A stretch of DNA of 64,000 nucleotides from RYN-230 sp963770535 (lineage in GTDB: Bacteria > Actinomycetota > Actinomycetes > Streptosporangiales > Streptosporangiaceae), in contig CAVYPZ010000003.1 in assembly GCA_963770535.1 (NCBI GenBank), forward strand, positions 1,984,001 through 2,048,000. Direction: 5' to 3'. The notes below the pieces were generated by a model, which saw nothing but the letters and a program-made list of their open reading frames with translations, was not told the origin of the DNA and ran no database searches. The first letter of the stretch is position 1. Every line of letters begins with the position of its first letter. The position numbers and the translations under genes were made by a program. This document shows, in pieces, positions 1 to 8,149 of the stretch.

Positions 1-141
1 CTTGCCTGCGCCGTTGGAGCCGAGCAGGGCGAAGATGCTGCCCCGCGCCACGTCGAAGTCCACGCCGCGCAGCACGCGCAGCTTCGGGTAGGACTTCTCA
101 AGGCCCTGCACGCGGATCGCCTGGACTGGCTGGGTTGTCAT
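1..141 (-). CDS. ABC transporter ATP-binding protein, N-terminal part (cut by window edge)
   Basis: The first 47 residues of an ABC ATPase are visible. They run from the start codon at 141 to a Walker A loop (GSNGAGK) that reaches the window edge. The LRGVDFDVARG stretch before the loop is typical of drug-exporter type ATPases. The start ATG overlaps the stop of the DUF1048 gene (TGATG), so translation is probably coupled. It is the third gene of a PadR-DUF1048-ABC operon. This layout usually encodes a PadR-controlled efflux ATPase with a permease further downstream, which here lies outside the window. Confidence 0.9.
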   Translation of the reverse strand, partial: MTTQPVQAIRVQGLEKSYPKLRVLRGVDFDVARGSIFALLGSNGAGK

Positions 142-530
142 CAGGATGTTCCTTTGGTTCCGGTCGCTTCTCCCGCGGCGCGGTCGATGGCGCTGGTCAG
201 CCGGTCCCGCTCGCGGACGATCCACTGGCCCTCCGGGTAGTTCCGGAGAAACGCGTCGGCGAACTCCACGGGGTCCTCCCCGACGATCCCGCGAACCGGG
301 GTGCCGTCCGCCGCGGCCTGCTCGAACAGATCGGCAAGGTCCTCCAGCATCGACAGGCCGCCGTCTGCCGTCCCGTGCCCGAAGTAATACGAGTACCGCT
401 GCAGCGCATCGATCGCCGTGTGATAGCTCGCGGGAAGCCGTTCCACGCGCGCCTTGTACCGCCGGTAGCGCCTCTTCTGCTCAAGCGGGCCGGAGACCGT
501 CTCGAGGAGCCTGGTCCACCCTGTGGCCAT
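141..530 (-). CDS. DUF1048 family protein
   Basis: A 129-residue soluble protein of the DUF1048 type. It is mostly helical, with a basic N-terminal patch (EQKRRYRRYKARV) and the central YHTAIDALQRY segment seen in the family. The biochemical role of DUF1048 is unknown. In Firmicutes and Actinobacteria these genes sit directly after a padR gene, as here: the PadR stop lies 3 bases before this start. It overlaps the following ABC ATPase by one base. The start at 530 was chosen because it follows PadR closely and leaves no overlap; a longer in-frame extension exists but runs inside padR. Confidence 0.82.
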   Translation of the reverse strand: MATGWTRLLETVSGPLEQKRRYRRYKARVERLPASYHTAIDALQRYSYYFGHGTADGGLSMLEDLADLFEQAAADGTPVRGIVGEDPVEFADAFLRNYPEGQWIVRERDRLTSAIDRAAGEATGTKGTS

Positions 531-532
531 GT

Positions 533-862
533 CTATCTGCCTCCTTCGCGGAGCTGTTCGAGCCGCTGCGTGAGGAAGCTCCAGGTCCGCCAGAATTCTT
601 CGAGGTATTCCTGACCCTGGGCGTTGAGCGAGTACACCTTGCGCGGCGGCCCCTTCGCCGAAGGGACCTTCTCCACGTTGACGAGGCCGCGCTGCTCGAC
701 CCTGATCAGCAGCGCGTAGACGGTCCCTTCGGCGATATCGGAGAAGCCCTGCTCGCGCAGCCATGCCGTGATCTCGTAGCCGTACGCCGGCCGGCCGAAC
801 AGGATCGCGAGGACGATGCCCTCCAGCGTCCCCTTGAGCATCTCCGTCACCTGCTTGCCCAT
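533..862 (-). CDS. PadR family transcriptional regulator
   Basis: A 109-residue winged-helix protein of the short PadR class. It carries the family signature GYEITAWLREQG, then AEGTVYALLIRVEQRGLV for the recognition helix, and a wing with PPRKVYSLN. The short C-terminal helix (EEFWRTWSFLTQRL) should be the dimerisation helix. A GGAGG ribosome site lies about 8 bases before the start. It is the first gene of the operon with DUF1048 and the ABC ATPase, and a 44-bp inverted repeat just upstream is its likely operator. PadR proteins usually repress themselves and a neighbouring transporter and are released by a ligand; the ligand is not visible here. Confidence 0.93.
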   Translation of the reverse strand: MGKQVTEMLKGTLEGIVLAILFGRPAYGYEITAWLREQGFSDIAEGTVYALLIRVEQRGLVNVEKVPSAKGPPRKVYSLNAQGQEYLEEFWRTWSFLTQRLEQLREGGR

Positions 863-881
863 GGAACACCTCCTCCCTCAG

Positions 882-925
882 CTACTCAGTGATATTGACT
901 ACCGGTACATAGTAACACTGAATAG
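882..925. promoter_or_regulatory. 44-bp inverted repeat, probable PadR operator
   Basis: Two 22-base arms meet at a central ACCGGT (901-906), and 16 of 22 positions match between them. The arms share the outer box CTA-TCAGTG and the inner GTACC. It lies 20 bases upstream of padR and is much more AT-rich than its surroundings. Position and symmetry point to autoregulation by the PadR protein. It also contains a TTGACT that could serve as a -35 element on the plus strand toward the SMP-30 gene, but I see no convincing -10 for it. Confidence 0.7.
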
Positions 926-1132
926 TGGAGGGGCAAGCCAGGACCGCAGGCGCGTGGATGCGGGCGTGGGGACCCACGCCGATGACGAACGGTGGGCATG
1001 CGCGGCGACGGCCACGGCAGCCGGTCCCGCCATCCCGGAACGGCTGGATAAATGCCGGGCCATCGGCCGCAAATTCCGCGCGAGCGGTTACCTTGGGTTG
1101 GGGTCAACGGCGACGTGCACAAGGCAGGCCCA

Positions 1133-2026
1133 GTGAACGACGACATCAGCATTGTCCTGACCGACCGGGCGTACCTGGAGTGCCCTCGCTGGCACGACGG
1201 CCGGATCTGGGTCTCAGACTTCTACCGGTACGAGGTCGTGTCCGCGACCGAGGACGGGCAGGATATCCGGGTCGAGGCCGACGTTCCGCACCAGCCGTCC
1301 GGGCTCGACTGGCTGCCGGACGGCCGGCTGCTCATCGTCTCTATGCGCGACCGTAAGCTGCTGCGCCGTGAGCCGGACGGTGAATTGGTCACGCACGCCG
1401 ACCTGGCTGGCCATGTCGGCGGGCATCCCAACGACATGGTCGTCGACGCGCAGGGCCGTGCGTATATCGGTAACTTCGGCTTCGACCTGATGGGTGGCGC
1501 CGACATCGCGCCGAGCTGGCTGCTGCGGGTCGACCCCGACGGCAGCGTCACGCGCGTGGCCGAGGACCTGTGGTTCGCGAACGGCAGCGTGATCACCGAC
1601 GATGGCGTCCTGCTGGTCGACGAGACCTTCGGCAACCGGGTGAGCGCCTTCGACATCAGGCCTGACGGCAGCCTGGCCGACCGGCGGGACTGGGCGGCCT
1701 TCGGCCCGCTGCCCACGGCGCTCGGGCTGAGCGACGCGCTGCCCGGCCTTGCCGTGGCCCCGGACGGATGCACGCTCGACGCCGAAGGCGCCTTGTGGAT
1801 CGCGGACGCGCTGAACGGCCGGGTCCTCCGGGTACGCGAAGGCGGCGAGATCGCGGCGGAGATCACCCTGGGCATGGGCGTTTTCGCCTGCGGTCTCGGC
1901 GGATCAGACGGCCGTACCCTGTTCATGTGCGCCGCACCGGACTTCGACGAGCAGGCCCGCAGCGCCGCCCGGGAGGGGCAGCTGCTGTCGACCAGGGTTG
2001 ACGTCCCGCACGCCGGCCGCCCCTGA
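1133..2026 (+). CDS. SMP-30/gluconolactonase/LRE family protein
   Basis: A 297-residue six-bladed beta-propeller enzyme. The N-terminal LECPRWHDGRIWVSD is the family opening and holds the metal-binding Glu. GGHPNDMVVDAQGRAYIGNFG carries the Asn-Asp pair of the second metal ligand, and TLDAEGALWIADALN the distal Asp motif. The family hydrolyses sugar lactones or related esters with a divalent metal. The GTG at 1133 was preferred over an in-frame start 27 codons upstream, because the fold begins right after it and a weak AAGG site precedes it. The stop lies within a stretch resembling the tRNA-Pro attachment core (see findings). Substrate unknown. Confidence 0.88.
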   Translation: MNDDISIVLTDRAYLECPRWHDGRIWVSDFYRYEVVSATEDGQDIRVEADVPHQPSGLDWLPDGRLLIVSMRDRKLLRREPDGELVTHADLAGHVGGHPNDMVVDAQGRAYIGNFGFDLMGGADIAPSWLLRVDPDGSVTRVAEDLWFANGSVITDDGVLLVDETFGNRVSAFDIRPDGSLADRRDWAAFGPLPTALGLSDALPGLAVAPDGCTLDAEGALWIADALNGRVLRVREGGEIAAEITLGMGVFACGLGGSDGRTLFMCAAPDFDEQARSAAREGQLLSTRVDVPHAGRP

Positions 2027-2100
2027 CCCCCAGCTGGGCGGCTTAGCTGGCTGGTGCTCCCGCATGGCTCCCCGGTGGCTCCCCGGGGCGGGAGAGGGCG
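2023..2100. repeat. Attachment-core-like match followed by GGCTCCC repeats
   Basis: CTGACCCCCAG at 2023-2033 matches the anticodon-stem core of the tRNA-Pro attachment sites except for one T. About 20 bases later come three GGCTCCC/GTGCTCCC units and CGGGGCGGGAGAGG. The same run occurs at about 14820-14872 and a shorter form at 19027-19050. This looks like the outermost scar of the integration hotspot, with the GGCTCCC units as possible integrase arm sites. The core match is short, so this is tentative. Confidence 0.35.
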
Positions 2101-2188
2101 CGCAAGCGCTGGGGGAGAGCGGCAGGGAGCGCGTCACCGCCTCTTCGCGATGCGCGGTGGCCGTGGCGCTGCTGGCAGGGGTTGGGCG

Positions 2189-2989
2189 TTAGAAGGAGCG
2201 GATGGCCCCGCCGTCGATGGGGATCATGGCGCCGGTGATGTAGGAGGCGGCGGGGGACAGCACGAATGCGGCGGTCTGCCCGAACTCCGCGGGTTCGCCG
2301 TAGCGGCGCAGCGGGATGGTCTGGGAGACGCGGGCGCGTACTTCGTCGGGGTCGCCGAGGAGGGCGTCGAGCTGGCGGACCCGGTCGGTGGCGATGCGGA
2401 CGGGCAGCAGGCCGTTGATCCGGATCCCGGACGGGCCGTGCTCGTCGGCGAGGGTCTTCACCACGCCGGCCAGGCCGGGGAAGAGCCCGTTGGAGATGGC
2501 CAGCCCGGGCAGGGGTGCGCGGACGGAGGCGGCGAGCACGAAGGCGATGGAGCCGCCTGTGCCGCCCAGGGCATCGGTCTCGCGTGTGCCGGCCAGGCCG
2601 CCGGCGAGGACCCGGGCCAGGCGGACGGCGCCGAGGAAGACGCTCTCGAACGCGGACCGCCACGCGTCGTCGCTGGTGTTGGCGATGGTCCCGCCGGGGG
2701 ATCCGCCCACGCTGATCAGCGCGCCGTCCAGGCGGCCGAAGCGGTCGTGGGCGGCGGTGATCAGCTGGCCGGGGGTGGCCGGGTCGGCGTTGTCGGCGGC
2801 CACCCAGGCGGCAGCGCCGGGCGCGGCGTCCTGGGTGAGGCGGGCTGCGGCCGCGGCTGCTGTGCTCTCGTGCGGAGCGCTGAGCAGCACACGCGCCCCG
2901 TCCGCGACAAGTGCGCGGGCCGCGGCGAACCCCAGGCCCCGGCTGCCACCGGTCACCAGGTACACCCTGTCCCGCAGGCCAAGATCCAT
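2189..2989 (-). CDS. SDR family oxidoreductase, atypical active site
   Basis: A 266-residue short-chain dehydrogenase/reductase. The Rossmann glycine motif TGGSRGLGFA is at about residues 13-22, and the C-terminal YITGAMIPIDGG is typical of the classical family. The usual Tyr-x-x-x-Lys is not where expected: the segment reads LAISNGLFPGLAG, with Ser-Asn replacing Tyr, although a Lys remains in VVKTLADE. Several FabG-like actinobacterial SDRs share this SN variant, so catalysis may be altered or lost. The start at 2989 begins the fold directly. It stands alone on the minus strand, facing the SMP-30 gene. Confidence 0.88.
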   Translation of the reverse strand: MDLGLRDRVYLVTGGSRGLGFAAARALVADGARVLLSAPHESTAAAAAARLTQDAAPGAAAWVAADNADPATPGQLITAAHDRFGRLDGALISVGGSPGGTIANTSDDAWRSAFESVFLGAVRLARVLAGGLAGTRETDALGGTGGSIAFVLAASVRAPLPGLAISNGLFPGLAGVVKTLADEHGPSGIRINGLLPVRIATDRVRQLDALLGDPDEVRARVSQTIPLRRYGEPAEFGQTAAFVLSPAASYITGAMIPIDGGAIRSF

Positions 2990-3624
2990 GCGGCCATTGT
3001 GCCCCGCCAGGCGGATACCCGGTGGCCAGCTGGGGACCCGGCCGCCGTCCAGTGCCGCCCGACGGAGTGGCTCCCGCCAGGCAGGACCGCGCGGGCGTCC
3101 GCAGTGACGCTCCGTTAATTGCATCAGAAAAAGGAATTCTGCATCCGATGGTCTAGTTTGACTCCTTTTATCGACAAGCATATCTTGGCCTATGCTGGGC
3201 TGAGTTACATGATAGATGCCGCTATTACGTCTGAAGGCTACAGCCACCCTAAGCGGCAGGCGAATTAGGTGCGTATCTTCATTCTTTGACAGGCGCAGGT
3301 ACAGTACGTTGTCCTTCGCAGTCTTGGCCCAAGCAAGCAGACACTGTGGGTAAACCGCACATGGTGATGGACGCGCTCGTTCAACATTCCCGTACGCAAC
3401 GTTCCGCGGTTCCCGTTCACCCGTCGCCCCGCTGACCGTCGCCCGGCCCAGTCTGCGCGATCCGGTGCCATGAACGAACGCCGCGATCACCACCACGACC
3501 GGGCATGCCCAGCCAGGCGGGGCGCCGCCCCCGCACCCCGGGACCTCCCGCACAGATGGGGAGCAGAGAACGCCGGGCCGTGGATTGTCCCGCCACACCA
3601 TCAGCCCGCCCGTGAGGAGCAGCG
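2990..3624. other. 635-bp intergenic region with a lower-GC core
   Basis: Between the divergent SDR and carboxylesterase genes. The part from about 3110 to 3400 has clearly lower GC than the rest of the window. No convincing reading frame is present on either strand. One sigma-70-like promoter candidate is listed separately. The composition suggests imported or decayed DNA within the accessory zone. Confidence 0.5.
3158..3186 (+). promoter_or_regulatory. Candidate sigma-70-type promoter
   Basis: TTGACT at 3158-3163 and TATCTT at 3181-3186 are separated by exactly 17 bases in the AT-richer part of the intergenic region. It points toward the carboxylesterase start 440 bases downstream, so it would imply a long leader. 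Based on pattern only. Confidence 0.35.
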
Positions 3625-5157
3625 ATGAACACAACGCAGTCGTCCCGGCCCACCGGGTCGGCCGGCCCCGAGGTCCGCACCAAAGCCGGGGCGGTGCGTG
3701 GCCGCTGGGAAGACGGCCTGGCCGTCTTTCGCGGCATCCCGTTTGCCGAGCCGCCGGTGGGCGAGGCACGGTTTGCGGCGCCGCGGCCGGTGCGCGCCTG
3801 GGACGGGGTACGGGAGGCGTTGTCCTTCGGCCCGCCGCCCCCGCAGGACCCAGCGCTTGCCAAGGCGCAGCACGGGGCCGCGGCCCTGCCGAAGGGTGAT
3901 GACTGGCTGACAGTCAACGTCTGGACACCCGACCCCGGCCCTGCCGCCCGCCGCCCGGTGATGGTGTGGATCTACGGTGGCGGCTACGAGCTCGGCTTCT
4001 CGGGCGGCTACGACGCCAGCAAGATCGCCCGCGCAGGCGGCGTGGTGGTGGTCTCCTTCAACTACCGGGAGGGCATCGAGGGGTACGCCCGGATCGAGGG
4101 GGCGCCGGCCAACCGCGGCCTGCTCGACCAGGTCGCCGCCCTGCGCTGGGTCCAAGACAACATCGCGGCCTTCGGCGGCGACCCGCACCAGGTCACCGCC
4201 TTCGGCCAGTCGGCCGGAGCCGGGTCGGTCGCCACGCTGCTGGCCACGCCGAGCGCGGTGGGGCTGTTCAGCCGGGGCATCATCGAGAGCCTGCCGGGCA
4301 CCTTCTTCTCCGATGAGCTGGCTGCCGACATCGCGGCCACAATGGCGGCCGAGGTCGGCCGGCGCCCGACCGCGGCCGACCTGTCCGTTGTGGACCCGCG
4401 CCAGCTGCCTGCGGCTGGGGCAGACCTGGCCGCCAGGATCAGCCAGTACGCAGACCGCTGGGGGCCGCTCGCGCAGGCGAACCGGATCTTCGCCCCCGTC
4501 GTCAACGGCGAGGTGCTGCCCACCACCCCGTGGCAGGCGCTGGCGGGCGGCGCGGCACAGGAGGTGGAGCTGATCGCCGGGCACAACCGGGAGGAGTACC
4601 GGTTCTTCATGGTCCAGGGCGGGCAGGTCGAGAAGATCAGCGACGAGCAGGCCACACAGGCACTGCGCGCGCTCGCCCCCGGCCCAGACGGCGACCACGC
4701 CTATCGGCAGGCCTACCCGGGCGCCTCGGCCGAACAGCTGTTTCAACTGGTCCAGTCCGACTGGCAGTACCGGATGCCCACCCTGCACCTGGCCGACGCC
4801 CAGGCCGCAGGCGGCGGCCGTGTCCATCTGTACGAGCTGACCTGGCCCGCCCCGGGCAGTGGCGGCGCCTACCGCGCCTGCCACACGCTCGAGGTGACGC
4901 TGCTGTTCGGCAACCCCAACCCCGCGTTCCTCGGCCCCGAGCCGCCGCCCGACGCCCTGGCGCTGGGGGACCGCTTCCGAGCCGCCTGGACCGCCTTCGC
5001 CACCACCGGCGACCCCGGCTGGCCCGCCTACGACCCCCGCCAGCGCCTGACCCAGGTCTTCGACGCTGACCCGGTGGTCACCGCCTACCCCGAAGACACC
5101 TCCCGGCAGCTGTGGCATCACCACCGCTTCCAGGCGCTGCCGCTGCTGACCTCCTAA
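3625..5157 (+). CDS. Carboxylesterase family protein (type B, alpha/beta hydrolase)
   Basis: A 510-residue type-B carboxylesterase of full length for the family. The opening FRGIPFAEPPVGEARF is the family N-terminal signature. The oxyanion-hole segment VWIYGGGYELG is at about 114-124, and the nucleophile elbow reads GQSAGAG with Ser196 (Gln replaces the more common Glu). The region ACHTLEVTLLFGNPN holds the likely catalytic His near residue 420. No signal peptide is seen, so it is probably cytoplasmic. A GAGGAG site lies 6 bases before the ATG. Substrates are probably carboxylic esters; the exact one is unknown. Confidence 0.92.
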   Translation: MNTTQSSRPTGSAGPEVRTKAGAVRGRWEDGLAVFRGIPFAEPPVGEARFAAPRPVRAWDGVREALSFGPPPPQDPALAKAQHGAAALPKGDDWLTVNVWTPDPGPAARRPVMVWIYGGGYELGFSGGYDASKIARAGGVVVVSFNYREGIEGYARIEGAPANRGLLDQVAALRWVQDNIAAFGGDPHQVTAFGQSAGAGSVATLLATPSAVGLFSRGIIESLPGTFFSDELAADIAATMAAEVGRRPTAADLSVVDPRQLPAAGADLAARISQYADRWGPLAQANRIFAPVVNGEVLPTTPWQALAGGAAQEVELIAGHNREEYRFFMVQGGQVEKISDEQATQALRALAPGPDGDHAYRQAYPGASAEQLFQLVQSDWQYRMPTLHLADAQAAGGGRVHLYELTWPAPGSGGAYRACHTLEVTLLFGNPNPAFLGPEPPPDALALGDRFRAAWTAFATTGDPGWPAYDPRQRLTQVFDADPVVTAYPEDTSRQLWHHHRFQALPLLTS

Positions 5158-5296
5158 CGGGCTGGCGGGGTCATGAGCCGGGCACCATGCCGTCCATGCC
5201 CGGGATTACAGCCTCCAGGCGGCGGCAGACCAGCTCGCCTCTACAACTGCTCGGCCGGTGGAGCCGCAGATCACCATCGGCGTGCTCGCTGTCCCG

Positions 5297-5743
5297 CTAT
5301 GCGTCGTACTTGTTCGGCCCAGGCGTGCCGGGAAGGCAGTAGAACACGATCAGCGTGATGGTGCCGATGACAGGGATGAAGCCGATGAGCCACCAGAACC
5401 CGCTCTTGCCGGAGTCGTGCAGCCGCCGGACCGACAGGCTGATTGTCACGATGGCGACGATCACGGAGACGATGTACTGGATCACGACGGCATGGACCGC
5501 GGTCCCGATGATGGCGCCTATCACATCGATGATGATGGCGCCGAGGAAGAACCACCAGAACGCGGATCGTGAGGCGCGGCCGCTGAAGGTGACGATGTTC
5601 TTGAAACCCTCGGAGATCGCCTCCCCGAAGCCGACGGGCCCGCCCTGCAGATAGCCCCGCTGGCTGGGGTCCCAGCCGCCCTCCGGCGGCTGCCCGTAAC
5701 CGCCTGACGGGTCTTGCGGGTACGGCTGGTAGGGGCTGCTCAT
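5297..5743 (-). CDS. DUF805 domain-containing membrane protein
   Basis: A 148-residue protein. The first 40 residues are a Pro/Gly/Tyr-rich cytoplasmic tail (YQPYPQDPSGGYGQPPEGGW). Three to four membrane helices follow, with the DUF805 hallmarks FSGRASRSAFWWF and SVRRLHDSGKSGFWWL. DUF805 proteins (YhaH-like) are small inner-membrane proteins of unknown function. A GGAGG site lies 7 bases before the start. It is transcribed alone. Beyond its start begins the first transposase/integrase scar. Confidence 0.88.
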   Translation of the reverse strand: MSSPYQPYPQDPSGGYGQPPEGGWDPSQRGYLQGGPVGFGEAISEGFKNIVTFSGRASRSAFWWFFLGAIIIDVIGAIIGTAVHAVVIQYIVSVIVAIVTISLSVRRLHDSGKSGFWWLIGFIPVIGTITLIVFYCLPGTPGPNKYDA

Positions 5744-6008
5744 GAATATCCTCCATTTTATTTCCCGGTTTTCAGAGGCTTCAGCTCCGGGAACGTTACC
5801 GATTCTCGTCCGGTTCGGGCCGCAAGGAAAGTATTTTTGAGCGTTTTTTCGTGCTCCTTATGCGGCGAAGTGACTGGCGACACATTTCTCACGCTGCGGC
5901 GGGAGCGCAGTCTGGGTGCGCAAGGGTCTCTGGCTGGCTGGCTCGTCAACCGCGGCCTAAACATAGCCTTGCGCGACCGGGCGGTCCAGACCGCGAGCTA
6001 GGGCAAGC

Positions 6009-6135
6009 GGTCTCACTGACGCCTCGGGGCCCGCTGATGGTGTCCGCGTTTGGGGGCAATAAGGCGGAGACCACGACGATGCTGCCGGTCATCGAGGTGT
6101 TCATGGCCGCGCACGGCCTGCCGGGCGTCACGGTG
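6009..6135 (+). pseudogene. IS1634-family transposase fragment
   Basis: The stretch translates as GLTDASGP and, after a one-base slip near 6033, as MVSAFGGNKAETTTML and VIEVFMAAHGLP. This is the catalytic-region block of IS1634-type (IS4-like DDE) transposases, which reads GN-AET-TMLPVI--F in the family. Both ends of the gene are missing. The homology stops near 6135, where an integrase C-terminus begins, so this is a recombination join. Confidence 0.6.
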
Positions 6136-6137
6136 CG

Positions 6138-6235
6138 AGCTCACGGCGTCCGCATCGAGGACATCAGCGACCTGGCCGGCCACAGCGGCACGTCGGTCAC
6201 CGAGACCGTCTACCGCACATCTACCGCCACGAGAT
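6138..6235 (+). pseudogene. Tyrosine-recombinase C-terminal fragment
   Basis: The translation AHGVRIEDISDLAGHSG followed by TSVTETVYR is nearly identical, also at DNA level, to the C-terminus of the integrase ending at 18992. It includes the conserved GHS and catalytic Tyr region. After VYR a short duplication (acatctaccg) breaks the frame, and the homologous DNA then continues past the stop. It is the 3' end of a lost integrase, joined in frame to a transposase fragment. Confidence 0.75.
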
Positions 6236-6260
6236 AAGGCCCGCGCTCACCACACCGAAG

Positions 6261-6378
6261 ATCGGAAAGGGGTCCCGGACCAAGATCCGAAACCCCTTCT
6301 GGCCTGCTAACCACTGGTCGGGACGGCCAGATTTGAAACCGGCGACCCCTGACCCCCAGGCACGAACCGGGTGTCTGG
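6261..6378. repeat. Degenerate attachment scar A: integrase 3' flank plus tRNA-Pro 3' half
   Basis: A hairpin-like block (AAGGGG ... ACCCCTT) is followed by the tRNA-Pro 3' half in minus orientation (6315-6359), with one inserted A in the T loop and one T lost near the anticodon. It then continues with GCACGAACCGGGTGTCTGG. The same order of blocks recurs at 14523-14657 and, with the complete tRNA, at 19051-19185. It marks the end of an earlier integrated element. Confidence 0.72.
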
Positions 6379-6457
6379 GACGGTCTGAGCCCGGTTGCCC
6401 CCGTCTGCGACTCGGCTACGGCGGCGCAGGAAAGGGATCGCACGGGTCGCAGGATGG

Positions 6458-6751
6458 TCAGGGCGCGGCCAGCTGCTGCATCATCCCGGCGGCGTCCATG
6501 ACTCCCCAGTGCTCGACCAGCGCGCCGTTGTCCACGCGGAAGTAGTCGCAGAGGCTGACGTTGATGGTGTTGCCGGTCGCGGGGATGCCCATGAAGTCGC
6601 CGCGCTGAGTTCCGGTCATCCGGGCCAGGACGAAGACCTTGTCACCCTCGGCGATCATGTCGTCGACTGCGACCCCCGCGTGGTCGAACGTCGAGTGGAA
6701 CATCCCGAACAGCTGCCGCACCCCGGCCTTTCCCGGTGCGAGGCCGGGCAC
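6458..6751 (-). CDS. Ester cyclase / SnoaL-like protein, start uncertain (possibly 5'-defective)
   Basis: The 97 readable residues (GKAGVRQLFGMFHSTFDHA, then the C-terminal DYFRVDNGALVEHWGVMD) are the C-terminal two thirds of a SnoaL-like ester cyclase, normally 130-140 residues. The missing N-terminal part is present upstream in the same frame (ALTRQFFQRISAGDL and NELVSDDYVEHEQ, to about 6886). That open frame, bounded by a stop at 6938-6940, contains no ATG, GTG or TTG before the GTG at 6751. Either an unusual start is used, a base is missing, or the gene has lost its start. It lies divergent to the MarR gene and may be its target. Confidence 0.68.
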   Translation of the reverse strand: MPGLAPGKAGVRQLFGMFHSTFDHAGVAVDDMIAEGDKVFVLARMTGTQRGDFMGIPATGNTINVSLCDYFRVDNGALVEHWGVMDAAGMMQQLAAP

Positions 6752-6977
6752 CTGCTCGTGCTCGACGTAGTCGTCCGAGACGAGTTCGTTGACCGCGGTG
6801 AGATCGCCGGCGCTGATCCGCTGGAAGAACTGGCGTGTGAGGGCCTTGCTGGCATCGAGCTCGGCAGCGGACTTGGGCTGGCCTTCCTTCGTCGGTGGGC
6901 ACCGGGGCGCAATCCGGCAACCGTAACACCGAGGTCGCTAGAAGTCTAGCAATCAGAGTCCGAGCTAAAATGCTGCC

Positions 6978-7538
6978 ATGCCAGAGATCTCGACCATCCG
7001 GGTGCCCGCCGACTTCGAGCGTGAGTTCCCCGGCGCCAGCCGATCGGCGAGCGAGGTCGCGGTGAACCTGGCCCGGGCCCAGATGGCACTGATCACCGAG
7101 ATCGAGCGCCCGGCTCGCGAGGCGCACGGGCTGTCGGCCAGCGCGTTCCAGGCCCTCGCCATCCTCGACGGCGCCGGCGAACCGCTCCCCGGGCACGTCA
7201 TCGCCGAGCGCCTGCTCGTCAGCAGCGCCAGCATGACCTCCCTGGTCGACACCCTCGAACGCCGCGGCCTCGTCGAACGTCACCCCCACCCCACCGACCG
7301 GCGCAAGGTCCTGATTCACCTCACCGCCGACGCGCAGCAGATAGTCGATCAGCAGCTGCCCGCCCTCCACGCGGTCATCGCCCAGGCGATCAGCACCCTG
7401 GCCGAGGACGACCGCGAGCACCTGCTCACCTCGCTGACCACGATCCGGGCCCGGGTGAGCCAGATAGCGAGCCAGCCACTGCCGCCCGCGAAAGCCCGGC
7501 GGAGGCGCCGCCCGGACAATGCGGGCCGGTCTGCGTGA
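6978..7538 (+). CDS. MarR family transcriptional regulator
   Basis: A 186-residue MarR protein. The winged-helix core includes LSASAFQALAILDGAG, the recognition helix SSASMTSLVDTLERRGLV, and the wing HPTDRRKVLIHLT. The C-terminus is basic (KARRRRRPDN). MarR proteins are dimeric repressors released by small phenolic or oxidising ligands, and this one is divergent to the ester cyclase remnant. The short intergenic stretch (about 6938-6977) is AT-richer and could carry the operator, but I cannot define it. Confidence 0.9.
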   Translation: MPEISTIRVPADFEREFPGASRSASEVAVNLARAQMALITEIERPAREAHGLSASAFQALAILDGAGEPLPGHVIAERLLVSSASMTSLVDTLERRGLVERHPHPTDRRKVLIHLTADAQQIVDQQLPALHAVIAQAISTLAEDDREHLLTSLTTIRARVSQIASQPLPPAKARRRRRPDNAGRSA

Positions 7539-7746
7539 TGACGCGTTGCCATTCGGGAGCGGTATGTGCACCCGGACCAGCGGTCTATCACCGACGCGGG
7601 CGAGGCTCTGACCGCCCATCCCAGCGTCCGCCGGTCCCCAGATGGTCCCTAGCTGCGGGTCGTCTGGGCTGCCATGTGCTCTCACGCCTCAATGACAAAG
7701 GCCCGCTGACCTGGGCGGGGTGCCCTGATCAACGGACCTTGCCAGC

Positions 7747-7857
7747 TGGTCGGGACGGCCGGATTTGAACCGGCGACCCCTTGACCCCAGACGACTGCCG
7801 GGCGTCCGGCGAGTGCTTGCAGATCCGTTTCCGCAGGTCAGGGTCTGCTAGGTGTCC
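7747..7857. repeat. Attachment scar B: tRNA-Pro 3' half plus flank
   Basis: From 7747 the sequence matches the 3' end of the tRNA-Pro (minus orientation) through the T arm to the anticodon stem, nearly unchanged to 7790, where one C is missing. The block upstream differs from that of scars A and C, so a different element probably used this site. The flank to 7857 is repeated, diverged, at 8150-8247. Confidence 0.7.
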
Positions 7858-8149
7858 CATGAGTACCCCCCTGTCCGGTGCCATCCGCACAGTCTGTGAG
7901 ATGGCCGTGGGAGACCGGCGTCTGCCCTTAGTGCGCTCCTGCACACGCCGGACCTGCTGATCATCTCGTCTGCCTCAACCCGCCTACTAGGGAGCGTGCC
8001 AGGATTCGCGGGTCAAGATGGAGGCACCCAACTGGGTGAACGACATTGACGCCGGGGGCCAGGTCTGCTCGGCTTTGCCCGGGTCGATGATGACGGGATG
8101 ATCATGGCCCCTCCATCCCAGAGCCCAAGCGCCCCCGCCGGAGACCCCT

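Noticed and set aside
1768..2001. Open frames on both strands inside the SMP-30 gene and similar frames in every long gene
   Set aside because: They follow from high GC at the third codon position. Their products are Arg/Pro/Gly-rich without family motifs, while the chosen frames show clear domains.
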